Shown: positions 18,409-26,624 of the stretch, one piece after another
How positions within the stretch are numbered: position 1 is the first letter of the stretch
Layout of the letters: each line of letters begins with the position of its first letter
Source: Pseudidiomarina sp. CB1
GTDB lineage: Bacteria; Pseudomonadota; Gammaproteobacteria; Enterobacterales; Alteromonadaceae
Direction: 5' to 3'
DNA: 50,900 nt
NCBI RefSeq assembly: GCF_024752025.1
Contig: NZ_JANTPU010000004.1
Span: 1-50,900, forward strand
Notes under the pieces: generated by a model
What the model was told of the DNA's origin: nothing
Seen by the model: the letters and a program-made list of their open reading frames with translations, nothing else
Databases searched by the model: none
Position numbers and translations under genes: made by a program

Positions 18409-19258
18409 AAAACTGTCCCAAAATACGTCGCGTTAAGAAGTAGCCAGCCGCCATCAAACAAACACACACGACGACGACAATCTGGCCTGCCGAGGTCGTA
18501 AGCAATAGAGTGGTGGCGTCTTGGTGTACCGTTTTAAGCGCAAAGAAAAGGCCTAACGGCAGAAAGAACATGACTCGTCCTTGCAGGCGCGCTTGTGCCG
18601 ATAAACTTAAGATCCGTTGCTGCGCATAATGTTGTTGCTGAATCGCTTCGGCCATACGAGAAAGTACGTCAGCTTGTTGCCCACCATGGCGCACACTCGT
18701 AACAATGATAAATCCGAAAAATTGCACAATCGAGGTCGCCGCACGACGTTGAAAGTCAGCAAATGCACTCTCTAAGGTCTCACCGGTTCGCTGCCTTTGG
18801 ACGATAAGAGATAGTTCGGTCGCTAATGGTGCAGAAACCTGCTGTGCCGTTAAAGCTAATGCGGATGCCAAGCCCATACCGGCATGCAGACTATTTGCCA
18901 GTAACCGCAGTGCCTCTGGGAGCTGTTGTTCAATCTGTGCCGTACGCTTTTGGTGTAAAACATTTCTCAAAAGCGGCAAAGCACCAACTGACACAACCAT
19001 TGTCAGCATCATCGAACGCCAGTCATGGGTAAGTAGCAGGGTTATTAACGCAATCAATGAAGTAAGCAACAGCACTCCATACCAAAACTGCCGCATCGGC
19101 AAAAATATGAGAAATACAGCTAAGGAGGCTTCAGCGTGCTGTTCAATTTGCTGGCGAGCATCGCGATAAATTGCTATCCCTCCCCAAGTCGCTAAACCAA
19201 GAGCAAGTAGTGCCGTCGCGGTGACAAAGAGAACAACCAACCATTCATCAACACGCAT
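18395..19258 (-). CDS. tadB: Tad pilus inner-membrane platform protein TadB
   Basis: 287 residues of the T2SSF family, paralogous to the next gene. The N-terminal membrane segments are followed by a cytoplasmic domain with LPEALRLLANSLHAGMGLASAL and FFGFIIVTSVRHGGQQADVL, then C-terminal membrane helices. It overlaps the ATPase gene tadA by 11 bases and tadC by 14, consistent with coupled synthesis of the motor and platform. Confidence 0.92.
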   Translation of the reverse strand: MRVDEWLVVLFVTATALLALGLATWGGIAIYRDARQQIEQHAEASLAVFLIFLPMRQFWYGVLLLTSLIALITLLLTHDWRSMMLTMVVSVGALPLLRNVLHQKRTAQIEQQLPEALRLLANSLHAGMGLASALALTAQQVSAPLATELSLIVQRQRTGETLESAFADFQRRAATSIVQFFGFIIVTSVRHGGQQADVLSRMAEAIQQQHYAQQRILSLSAQARLQGRVMFFLPLGLFFALKTVHQDATTLLLTTSAGQIVVVVCVCLMAAGYFLTRRILGQFYVAD

Positions 19259-20435
19259 GATCTGTTATCCATTCAGAACGAATTCCCGAGGCTTGTAAGC
19301 CCCCATCTCGCCGCTCAAAAAGCGGGCTTACTTGGTACGCTGAAGATTCGATACCAACAACTTCACTAATCGCGTTCACTACCCTTTGACCATTGGAGCC
19401 CCGCGTGACTTGAACAATCACCTCGACGGCGCTGGCTATTTGTTGCCTAATGGCCAACAACGGAAGATCAAAGCCGGCTAGCATCACCATTACCTCCAAG
19501 CGTTGTAGCCCTTCACGTGGGCTATTCGCATGTAAGGTTGTTAGCGAGCCCTCATGTCCAGTATTCATGGCCTGCAACATGTCAAGCGCCTCGGCACCGC
19601 GACACTCACCGACAATGATCCGATCGGGGCGCATGCGCAGCGCATTGATGAGCAAATCGCGAATACTCACCAGACCACTCCCTTCGGCATTTGCAGGGCG
19701 CGCCTCGAGAGCGATCAGGTTGGCGTGGTTAAGTTGCAATTCGGCAGCGTCCTCAATGGTAATCAAGCGTTGCTCTGCAGGGATCTCACTGGCTAATAAG
19801 TTGAGAAAAGTCGTCTTCCCAGTACCGGTGCCACCGATGATGAGAATATTTTTCCGTTGTGCGATGACGTTCTTCAGGTAATCGGTTGCTGAACTTGATA
19901 GTGCTCCTGAAGCTTCAAGGTCGGCAAACGTTAAAGCCTTCCGTGAGAACTTGCGAATAGTGAGACACGCACCACGTAATGCTAATGGAGCGATCACCGC
20001 ATTGACCCTTGAGCCGTCGGGTAACCTTGCATCGACCATCGGCTGAGCACTATCAATGCGTCGGCCTAGTGGCAGCACCATGCGCTCGATAACCTGCAGT
20101 AACTCCGCTTCACTTTGAAAACGTACATCGGACGCTTCTAGGTGCCCACGACGCTCAATGAATATGCCCGCGTAATGATTCACCATGATCTCGCTGATCG
20201 AATCGTCAGCTAATAACCCACTAAGCGGACCAAACCCCATGCATGCTTCTATCACGTCATTAACCAAATGCTGATGTTCATGGGTTGGCTGTTCAGCACC
20301 GTGCTGCTTTATATAAGCTGATAGAAAATCAAAAGCATAGCCCCTTAAACTATCCGTGCTGGCAAACTCACGCTGTAGCGTGACGCGCTGTATTTGCAAG
20401 CGTAGCGCCTCGATAAGCTGGTTTTTCTCAATCAT
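19248..20435 (-). CDS. tadA: Tad/Flp pilus assembly ATPase TadA (CpaF)
   Basis: The hexameric secretion ATPase of the VirB11/GspE superfamily that powers pilus assembly. With ATG at 20435 it has 395 residues. Walker A is GGTGTGKT at 201-208, the Asp box is ITIEDAAEL near 226, Walker B is RPDRIIVGECRG at 269-280 and the His box is NTGHEGSLTTLHANSP from 291. The start overlaps the secretin stop as ATGA and follows GGGGGAG. An upstream start at 20483 would extend into the secretin gene without support. Confidence 0.95.
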   Translation of the reverse strand: MIEKNQLIEALRLQIQRVTLQREFASTDSLRGYAFDFLSAYIKQHGAEQPTHEHQHLVNDVIEACMGFGPLSGLLADDSISEIMVNHYAGIFIERRGHLEASDVRFQSEAELLQVIERMVLPLGRRIDSAQPMVDARLPDGSRVNAVIAPLALRGACLTIRKFSRKALTFADLEASGALSSSATDYLKNVIAQRKNILIIGGTGTGKTTFLNLLASEIPAEQRLITIEDAAELQLNHANLIALEARPANAEGSGLVSIRDLLINALRMRPDRIIVGECRGAEALDMLQAMNTGHEGSLTTLHANSPREGLQRLEVMVMLAGFDLPLLAIRQQIASAVEVIVQVTRGSNGQRVVNAISEVVGIESSAYQVSPLFERRDGGLQASGIRSEWITDHAC

Positions 20436-21646
20436 CGCGTGTTCTCCCCCTCGCCCATAAAGGGTTCTATTAGACCGACACAACCAACGGCGTTTTGAAA
20501 GCGCTCGCGTTTAGTAGCAAACTCGGCAAGACTAGCTTGCTCTTCACTTACAAGTTTGGCTAAACGCGGCGTTACCATTACGATCAGATCCGTTTCTGCT
20601 GCACGAAACTGGGTCGACGAAAAAAGTGCGCCCAAAATAGGCAACTTATGCAGTTCGGGAAACCGATCGGCCTGTTGTGCTTGCTCATGTTGGATTAGAC
20701 CTGATAACACCAGTGTCTCACCCAACGGTAAGGTCAGTGTCGACGATACGCGACGGCTTAAAAGGCCAGGTACACCGTTGACTGCTGTCGCCGGATCGAT
20801 CGAACTTAGCTCGGCAACGAGTGTGGCACTTACCTGTTGGTCAGCTAACAGCTTAGGGGCAATTTCGAGCTGTATGCCGTAAGGTCGAAAACTGACATCT
20901 TGCATACTCTGGGCGACCACTTGCGGCACCGGAAACTCTCCCCCAACTAGGAAGTCTGCTTTACCTCCACTCACTGCGGTGAGTGTTGGGTTGGCAAGCA
21001 GTCGCGCACGCCCCTCACGTTCCATGATATCCAGTGTGGTTTGCGCGCTTAACGGCAGGTGAAGCCAATTCCCCATATCTTGAAGCAACGGGCCGTTGAC
21101 GTGCCCAGGCCAACGAACACCAATGTGCCGCGCAAATGAGCGTTTGACTTCGGCAATGCGCACTTCGAGCACTAACATCGGTTCGGGAGCTGGCGGAAGC
21201 CATTCAATTTGTGACGCAAGACGAGGAAAACGCGCCAACAAATCGTTGATATCTGCTTTCACTTGCGCGGGGAGCTGGCCTGATAATCGAATGAGTTCGT
21301 CAGTACCATCACTAATCTGTAATTGCGGAAAGCGCCGTTGCAATGTCGCTAGCGTAAGTTTTAGATGCTTATCTGGCGCTCGCTTAACAATAAATGTGAA
21401 CCTTTGCTGAAGTTGACCGGCTTTAAACGTCAACGCTTCTGCTTTACCCGGTTGATGTCCAGTAATCACCACTGCACCACTCGGCAATTGTTGGTAGCCT
21501 AAAACCTCGGGCGAAGTAATGACGATCTCTTCAATCCCCGTCGGCGCGAGTATGTGCGATTCACCGACTTGGACGTGTATTTGTGTTGGTGCTGGTGTTG
21601 CACTTACCGCCCCAAGAAAAAGAAATGCCCCGATAACAGACATCAT
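20432..21646 (-). CDS. rcpA: Tad pilus secretin RcpA (CpaC)
   Basis: An outer-membrane secretin of about 404 residues with an N-terminal export signal, a BON/pilus-type N-domain (VQVGESHILAPTGIEEIVIT; SGAVVITGHQPGKAEAL) and the secretin core. The core includes ARLLANPTLTAVSGGKADFLVGGEFPVP and the final SSTLTLPLGETLVLSGLIQ and PILGALFSSTQF segments. It is somewhat shorter than typical CpaC. ATG at 21646 is chosen because GGGAG lies ten bases upstream; 21643 and TTG at 21652 are alternatives. Confidence 0.92.
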   Translation of the reverse strand: MMSVIGAFLFLGAVSATPAPTQIHVQVGESHILAPTGIEEIVITSPEVLGYQQLPSGAVVITGHQPGKAEALTFKAGQLQQRFTFIVKRAPDKHLKLTLATLQRRFPQLQISDGTDELIRLSGQLPAQVKADINDLLARFPRLASQIEWLPPAPEPMLVLEVRIAEVKRSFARHIGVRWPGHVNGPLLQDMGNWLHLPLSAQTTLDIMEREGRARLLANPTLTAVSGGKADFLVGGEFPVPQVVAQSMQDVSFRPYGIQLEIAPKLLADQQVSATLVAELSSIDPATAVNGVPGLLSRRVSSTLTLPLGETLVLSGLIQHEQAQQADRFPELHKLPILGALFSSTQFRAAETDLIVMVTPRLAKLVSEEQASLAEFATKRERFQNAVGCVGLIEPFMGEGENTR

Positions 21647-21652
21647 GATCAA

Positions 21653-22363
21653 TTAGCTCCCTGCTTTTGAGATGGTAAAGAGGTGTGGTATTAAAGGTGA
21701 TTTAACATGGCTATACTCGGCTTCAGGATGTTGTAGCCATAATGCAAAACCCTGACGCCTAAACCCTTCAAAAATAGCCGCCTGTTCGGCCTTCAATCGG
21801 AAAGTAATGGTCACCGCGAGTGCGCCCCCGACGTACTCTTTGCTGTGGTTGTCGAGCGCTAACACTTCTATATTGGTAAGCATACGCAGCGGCTCACCAC
21901 CACCGCCAGCAACTAAGCTCACGCGATTGCCCACTGCCAGCAAACCATGGTGGACCTGCTCGATACCCACAGTTGCAGTAACGGCATAATCGTCTGGCGC
22001 GAGCTGATCACTAAAAGAAGAACGCCTAACTCTGCCTAAGTGACCTAGCATGACCGGCTCCCCAGCGCTGACGAAGTTTTGCACACTGTTGCCAACGACA
22101 GCCATAGCATCATTGGGGCGCAGCCAATCGTCACTGATATAACTCGGTGGGTATTTACGCTGCTGCAAATCCTCAAGCCCAATGACTGCACCAGCTTCAA
22201 GATCATGACTGAATACCAGCACCCACTCCATCTCGGCGTTGAGGCGTTGTTCCAGTTCATGTGACTGTTGTGCTAAATACCGCATAACGAGTTGATAACT
22301 TGCAGTAACCATGGCCAACACCACGAGACCAAGGACGACAAAGCGCCACCCAAACCTAGTCAT
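21653..22363 (-). CDS. cpaB: Tad pilus assembly protein CpaB (RcpC)
   Basis: 236 residues: one N-terminal membrane helix (WRFVVLGLVVLAMVTASYQLV), then a SAF-type domain (VFSHDLEAGAVIGLEDLQQRKYP; FVSAGEPVMLGHLG) and the RcpC C-terminal domain (PDDYAVTATVGIEQVHHGLL; VGNRVSLVAGG). RcpC proteins connect the secretin with the periplasm, and peptidoglycan interaction has been proposed. It directly precedes the secretin gene, as in most Tad loci. Confidence 0.9.
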   Translation of the reverse strand: MTRFGWRFVVLGLVVLAMVTASYQLVMRYLAQQSHELEQRLNAEMEWVLVFSHDLEAGAVIGLEDLQQRKYPPSYISDDWLRPNDAMAVVGNSVQNFVSAGEPVMLGHLGRVRRSSFSDQLAPDDYAVTATVGIEQVHHGLLAVGNRVSLVAGGGGEPLRMLTNIEVLALDNHSKEYVGGALAVTITFRLKAEQAAIFEGFRRQGFALWLQHPEAEYSHVKSPLIPHLFTISKAGS

Positions 22364-22366
22364 TAG

Positions 22367-22600
22367 TTACGCCGCCCATGGGTGCAGCAAAAATTGCTGC
22401 CAGGTAACCGAGAACACCAACATCCACGAGCTGACGATGATCTCGATAAGCTCTACTAAGGTCTTGTTGTTTGCAGTTACTGGAATCACAACGATAGCCA
22501 ACAAGCTCAACGCCACCAACAAGGTTTCGACTGTTGCTTGGCCATTGCTGGTTTGTTGACAGTTCGTTCGACAACAGCGACCGTTAGTGACGCCGCGCAC
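22367..22600 (-). CDS. Small TadE/pilin-like membrane protein
   Basis: A short gene of about 77 residues ending three bases before cpaB. Its core NGQATVETLLVALSLLAIVV has the Gly-Gln-Ala-x-Val-Glu start of TadE-like pseudopilins, followed by a hydrophobic helix and a second hydrophobic stretch (IIVSSWMLVFSVTW). The start is uncertain. GTG at 22600 overlaps the end of the preceding gene but has only a weak ribosome-binding site. An ATG at 22681 would overlap that gene by almost 100 bases. A competing frame (22356-22574) lacks these family features. Confidence 0.6.
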   Translation of the reverse strand: MRGVTNGRCCRTNCQQTSNGQATVETLLVALSLLAIVVIPVTANNKTLVELIEIIVSSWMLVFSVTWQQFLLHPWAA

Positions 22601-23078
22601 TGACCAAAAGACTACCCTGCGTACGTGCGTAGACGAAGATGTCCTCACTTGGCTTTTGCAAGGATACATAAAACCTTCCATGGCTTAACTCCGTAAATAT
22701 TGGATGCCGCCCACTGTGGCGGAGTTTGAGATAACGTTCTAGTTGCTTCGGGTGATAGTTGTTTTGATAAATTGCTACGGTCTGGCCCTGAGCACTAAAC
22801 TGCTGAAGTCGAGTGCCTCGCCAGTCGCTTTGCACAACACTTGTAGACAGCGATGTGCGGCGATATTCAGTTAGCCAATACACGCCATCTAACTGCTGCA
22901 TGAGCCATAAACTTGAGTCTTTCTCACACCATGAAAGCAGTGCCTTGATGGTCATTGTCTGGCAATCTAACTGTTCTAACCGTGGTGTTTGCGCAAGTGC
23001 TAACCGCCAAACGGTACTCGTCGCTTGCGTTGACCAAACTTCGGCTAGCCATTCGCTCGGAAGATCCACCGCTAGCAT
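22584..23078 (-). CDS. Unrecognised soluble protein in the pilus operon
   Basis: I do not recognise the family. The 164-residue product has no signal peptide or membrane segment and is unusually rich in Trp, Gln and Ser. Its last third (GRFYVSLQKPSEDIFVYARTQGSLL) looks like beta-strands. It lies between the TadE-like gene and the small pilin-like gene, overlapping the former by seven bases, so it is cotranscribed with the pilus genes. Tad loci usually carry a cytoplasmic TadZ; this protein has no P-loop and is not an obvious TadZ. Confidence 0.7.
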   Translation of the reverse strand: MLAVDLPSEWLAEVWSTQATSTVWRLALAQTPRLEQLDCQTMTIKALLSWCEKDSSLWLMQQLDGVYWLTEYRRTSLSTSVVQSDWRGTRLQQFSAQGQTVAIYQNNYHPKQLERYLKLRHSGRHPIFTELSHGRFYVSLQKPSEDIFVYARTQGSLLVSARRH

Positions 23079-23614
23079 GACTGTCCCGTCTTACACGGCA
23101 ATTCGGCAGGTGTCGCTTCATTAGCGATATACCCGAACCGCAAACTCTCGGCAGAAAACTCTTCGGTAAAGTGCAGCCAGCTTATGAAATTCTGAATTTT
23201 ACCAAGGCCCAACTCCTGCAACCGTGCAAGCGGTGTTAATCGAGCTGGTCGAGAATCAAGCTGTTCCGCACTCATCGGCGACCAAGTATCGGTAAGTCGC
23301 GCCATAGCGGCGACATCACGAGCACTTGCGATGACCCGTAAGTTATCTTGCTCTAGCGCCAGCCCAGTTAATCCCTTTAAAGGGCCTAAAACCACTTCAG
23401 CGCGCTTGGCAAGTGCATAGTTTCCGGTGACCTCCACCGTACTATCCAGTTGCCAATTCCACATTGCCGCACGCCCTGTTTCAATGCGCTTCAATTGGTG
23501 TTCGTGGAGTGGAAAAACAGTATCGGTCAGCAGCAACATCAGCCCAGCCAACAACGTCAATACAATAAGACTCTCGACCATTGCCTGCCCCGAGTTAGCG
23601 TTAAACTTTTTCAT
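23072..23614 (-). CDS. tadE: TadE-like pseudopilin
   Basis: A 180-residue protein starting MKKFNANSGQAMVESLIVL, the TadE-type prepilin motif (Gly before a hydrophobic helix with Glu at +5), then a helix LLAGLMLLLTDTVFPL and a long extracytoplasmic domain. TadE-like pseudopilins need processing by a prepilin peptidase, which is not encoded in this window. ATG at 23614 is preferred; in-frame upstream starts lie within the preceding gene, which it overlaps by 14 bases. Confidence 0.8.
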   Translation of the reverse strand: MKKFNANSGQAMVESLIVLTLLAGLMLLLTDTVFPLHEHQLKRIETGRAAMWNWQLDSTVEVTGNYALAKRAEVVLGPLKGLTGLALEQDNLRVIASARDVAAMARLTDTWSPMSAEQLDSRPARLTPLARLQELGLGKIQNFISWLHFTEEFSAESLRFGYIANEATPAELPCKTGQSC

Positions 23615-24803
23615 GAGCATCACCAACTCGTGCTGTTAATAGCGCGCGCTCTAATTGCGATAACGACTGCAGTTGACTCTGCCAAAGTGCGTTGAACAGG
23701 TTAGCCTGCTCGTTTTTACCATCCGAGCGTCGAAACCAACGCGTTGGACGCGAGTAAACGACACTTGCTTTTGCCACCGCTTCCGGCAAGACAACAATAA
23801 CAGCAGGCCAATCCGCAGGATTCAATTGCGTGCGATTAAAATATCGAAAGGGCTGCGCATTGCCAGAAAACTCTACCTGATCGGCAACACCCCACTGGGT
23901 TGCGGTCGGATTGAGCTTTCGAGTACGTCCAAAATCTTTAGCGCCAACACTTTCGATTTCTTCACCGAGATAAGTTGCGCCATCACCCCACGGGTATTCG
24001 TCAGAATCCAGCAGGCCGCGCACATGAATCGAGACCGTATCCATACTTTGCCAACTCCAACTACCATTCGAGTCTTCTTGAAGGCGCGCACCACCAGCTT
24101 TCTCAACTTCAATTTGCAGCGCATCGAGCCACTCATAGCTACGCTTCTTACTGAAGGGGTCCAGACTTTCCAGCATCAAACGATGCGCAAGCTGATTATC
24201 ATTTCCCGAGGCTTGTGCTGGTATAAAGGTCCACCACAGCCAAGGCACTGGAACCAGTCCAGGAGCATGCAGAAGTTGCCATTTTATCGGTTCATCACCG
24301 ACGTCATGTGCGGCAAGTATTTGCTCCATTGTTTTCGGTAACGTCATGGCGAAACTAATGCGCGCATACCATTGCGTCGCTCGTATCGCTGTGGTGACTA
24401 TGCGTTGAAAATAAAGCACGCCATGCAAGATTTGTTGGAACGGCTCTTCAAAGTTATCGACCGCATTGGCTATATTCCGGGTGATGGCGTTCAGGTACGG
24501 AATCCAAGACGAAGCCATTGCACTGCGGTCGGCAACATCCTTCATCATCTGAAACCAACTCGCTAAGCCCAACAGTTGTGCAATTGCCAACTCATTCGCG
24601 AGCAATGCGCGGTTAGTCATTGCGAGTAGGTTCATCTCACGTGCTAACACCGTTGCAGCCGAACTTGCCATATTATCGGCGACGGTTTGTTGATACCAAC
24701 TACTGCGCAGGGCTTCACTACGTGCCATCAAGCCGATAATCAGAAAAATGATGCCGACCAAAATTGGCATCAGCCATAAAGTCGTAAAGCCATTGCGCGC
24801 CAT
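23601..24803 (-). CDS. tadG: TadG-like pilus assembly protein
   Basis: A 400-residue protein with an N-terminal basic residue followed by GFTTLWLMPILVGIIFLIIG, a single membrane helix as in TadG proteins. A helical region (NMASSAATVLAREMNLLAMTNRALLA) and a long periplasmic domain follow. No von Willebrand A-type MIDAS motif (DxSxS) is visible, so it resembles the putative pilus-assembly TadG-like family rather than full-length TadG. It begins one base into the stop of the pilin gene (TAATG). Confidence 0.68.
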   Translation of the reverse strand: MARNGFTTLWLMPILVGIIFLIIGLMARSEALRSSWYQQTVADNMASSAATVLAREMNLLAMTNRALLANELAIAQLLGLASWFQMMKDVADRSAMASSWIPYLNAITRNIANAVDNFEEPFQQILHGVLYFQRIVTTAIRATQWYARISFAMTLPKTMEQILAAHDVGDEPIKWQLLHAPGLVPVPWLWWTFIPAQASGNDNQLAHRLMLESLDPFSKKRSYEWLDALQIEVEKAGGARLQEDSNGSWSWQSMDTVSIHVRGLLDSDEYPWGDGATYLGEEIESVGAKDFGRTRKLNPTATQWGVADQVEFSGNAQPFRYFNRTQLNPADWPAVIVVLPEAVAKASVVYSRPTRWFRRSDGKNEQANLFNALWQSQLQSLSQLERALLTARVGDAHEKV

Positions 24804-25102
24804 TAGTTGCTACCGGACTCGGTAGCTTCATCATAGTTGCCAAGATTGACATCCTGGCGAGCTACAGTGCCTGAGCGTCTTGCACTTGAACGCGCCTCAT
24901 TAAGTTGCTGAGAGGAGCTCTGACCGCTAACTTCATGTGCAATACCAGAGACTTGGTTGCGTACCGTCTTGCCTAATAATGAGTAAACACCGATTGCAGC
25001 CACTGCTATGAGGGCAACAATAATGATGTACTCGGTCATTCCCTGGCCGCGATGAAACTTGTGCGCCATGGTCAATGAAGAGTATGAACGTCCGTGTTGC
25101 AT
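24803..25102 (-). CDS. flp: Flp-type major pilin
   Basis: The 99-residue prepilin carries HRGQGMTEYIIIVALIAVA, a type IVb prepilin cleavage site with Glu at +5 and a Tyr after it, the hallmark of Flp pilins. The mature protein of about 80 residues includes a charged, serine-rich tail that is longer than in short Flp pilins. The ATG at 25102 follows AAGGAGG by four bases. As first gene of the operon it sets expression of the cluster; a stem-loop at its stop codon may limit read-through to the assembly genes. Confidence 0.85.
   Translation of the reverse strand: MQHGRSYSSLTMAHKFHRGQGMTEYIIIVALIAVAAIGVYSLLGKTVRNQVSGIAHEVSGQSSSQQLNEARSSARRSGTVARQDVNLGNYDEATESGSN
24809..24826 (-). other. Perfect stem-loop at the end of the pilin gene
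   Basis: GCTACCG and CGGTAGC form a perfect seven-base-pair stem with a four-base loop immediately before the flp stop codon. No T-run follows on the minus strand, so it is not a standard terminator. In pilin operons such stems often stabilise the pilin part of the message; that role is inferred here. Confidence 0.55.
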
Positions 25103-25194
25103 AAAGCCTCCTTGCAAAAGTTGAATGTACCCAAACGATGGATATCTCAACTATAGCCACAAGAAAGCGGGGTCAGACAAAAAGGAGCTTAGGC

Positions 25195-25881
25195 TTACTC
25201 GATGTGAAGATACTTGTGCAACTGCACCGATAAACGCCAATTCCGTTCGATACAGGTTTTTATCGCCAGCTCGGTTGCCCGTGAACGCTGGGATATTGGC
25301 TGCAATGCGATGATTACGTTGTCGGCAGGCGGACATTGAGCGAGGAGATTATCGAGTGCATCAATATGCTTTTGCATCGCCACCGGATGTTTTATTTCAT
25401 TCGCGCGTTTCATACAGTCGGGACGTACCAAAAAGCCGCCCGGCATATCTAGTTTGGGCGACACCGTAACCCAGGTCGCAGCCGAGACCTGCAAAGCGAA
25501 GGTACCGCTGGTTTCGATTTGCAAGCGGTATCCTGCGGCTTCAAGAACCTGTGCCAGTTCACGTAGATCGTACATTGCTGGCTCGCCACCGGTGATCACT
25601 ACATGCTTGGCCTGAAAACCTTGTTGCTTAAAGGCTGCCAGAATCTCTGCCGCCGTGAGTTCTGCCCACTGAGCAGATGCAGAGGACTTCGCCAAAAGTG
25701 TTGCAAGCTCCACCTTATCAGCCGCTGATTTTTCCCACGTGTGTTGCGTATCGCACCAAGGACAGCCCACGGGACAACCCTGCAAGCGCAGAAAAATAGC
25801 CGGAGTGCCGGTATAGAAGCCTTCACCTTGAATCGTTTCGAACAATTCATTGATTGGATAGCGAGTACTAATGGGATTCAT
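25195..25881 (-). CDS. queE: 7-carboxy-7-deazaguanine synthase
   Basis: QueE is a radical SAM enzyme that contracts 6-carboxy-tetrahydropterin to 7-carboxy-7-deazaguanine in queuosine synthesis. The 228-residue protein begins with the YPINELFETIQGEGFYTG substrate-binding block. The cluster cysteines are Cys36, Cys40 and Cys43 in GCPVGCPWCDT, the CxxxCxxC order of the E. coli-type enzyme. ITGGEPAMYDL follows in the SAM-binding region. It is divergent from queC, the next enzyme of the pathway, across 74 bases. A TACAAT -10-like box lies upstream. Confidence 0.96.
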   Translation of the reverse strand: MNPISTRYPINELFETIQGEGFYTGTPAIFLRLQGCPVGCPWCDTQHTWEKSAADKVELATLLAKSSASAQWAELTAAEILAAFKQQGFQAKHVVITGGEPAMYDLRELAQVLEAAGYRLQIETSGTFALQVSAATWVTVSPKLDMPGGFLVRPDCMKRANEIKHPVAMQKHIDALDNLLAQCPPADNVIIALQPISQRSRATELAIKTCIERNWRLSVQLHKYLHIE

Positions 25882-25955
25882 CCTGTTTTGCGGTAAACTA
25901 TGCCGCTATTGTACCTTAAATTCGTATTGATCAAGAAGTCACAAGGAATTCTGAT

Positions 25956-26612
25956 ATGGCAAAGGTTGTCGTTATTTACTCTGGTGGAATGGATTCGTTT
26001 ACCGTGCTACACCGTGCAATACGGGATGGGCATGACGTTTATGCCTTAAGCTTCGATTACGGACAACGCCACGTTAAAGAGCTAACGGTTGCCGCCGAAG
26101 TCACGCGGGGACTTAACATTCCCCATAAAATCGTCGACATCACAGCGATCAATGAGTTAATTAGCACTAGTTCGTTGACCTCCACGACCACCGCTATTCC
26201 TGAAGGTCATTACGAAGAAGCTTCAATGCAATCGACAGTGGTGCCGAATCGCAACATGATTCTGCTCTCACTAGCGATTGGTTATGCGGTTTCGATTGGC
26301 GCTGAAGCGGTCTACTACGGCGCACACTCCGGAGATCATGCGATTTATCCAGACTGTCGTCCTGAATTTGTTCAGCGTATGAACGACGTAAGTCGCATCG
26401 CCAACTACGAGCCGATCGAAATCACAGTGCCCTACCTCAACAATGACAAGGCTGAAATCTTGCGAGACGGGCTTGCTATGGGCCTTGATTACAAGAACAC
26501 CTGGACTTGCTACAACGGCCGTGACAAAGCGTGCGGAAAGTGTGGCGCTTGTGTTGAACGGCTTGAAGCATTTGCGGCAAACGACGCCATCGACCCGCTA
26601 GCGTACGAATAA
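25956..26612 (+). CDS. queC: 7-cyano-7-deazaguanine synthase
   Basis: QueC converts 7-carboxy-7-deazaguanine to preQ0 using ATP and ammonia. The 218-residue protein has the PP-loop YSGGMDSF at 8-15 and a C-terminal four-cysteine zinc site ([18 protein letters not shown]). AAGGA is well spaced before the ATG. It converges on nagZ with a 12-base gap. No preQ1 riboswitch is visible upstream. Confidence 0.97.
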   Translation: MAKVVVIYSGGMDSFTVLHRAIRDGHDVYALSFDYGQRHVKELTVAAEVTRGLNIPHKIVDITAINELISTSSLTSTTTAIPEGHYEEASMQSTVVPNRNMILLSLAIGYAVSIGAEAVYYGAHSGDHAIYPDCRPEFVQRMNDVSRIANYEPIEITVPYLNNDKAEILRDGLAMGLDYKNTWTCYNGRDKACGKCGACVERLEAFAANDAIDPLAYE

Positions 26613-26624
26613 ATCGTCATAAAC

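Noticed and set aside
22356-22574. Alternative 72-codon frame starting MSNELSTNQQWP in the pilus operon
   Set aside because: It has no family motif and overlaps the frame carrying the TadE-like GQATVE motif and helix, which fits the operon better.
23673-24341. Long plus-strand open frame of 222 codons opposite the TadG-like gene
   Set aside because: It is antisense to a well-supported gene, has a Thr/Arg-rich unnatural composition, and lacks a start context.
25882-25955. preQ1 riboswitch before queC or queE
   Set aside because: The 74-base divergent gap shows no preQ1 aptamer-like pseudoknot and both genes have ordinary ribosome-binding sites.
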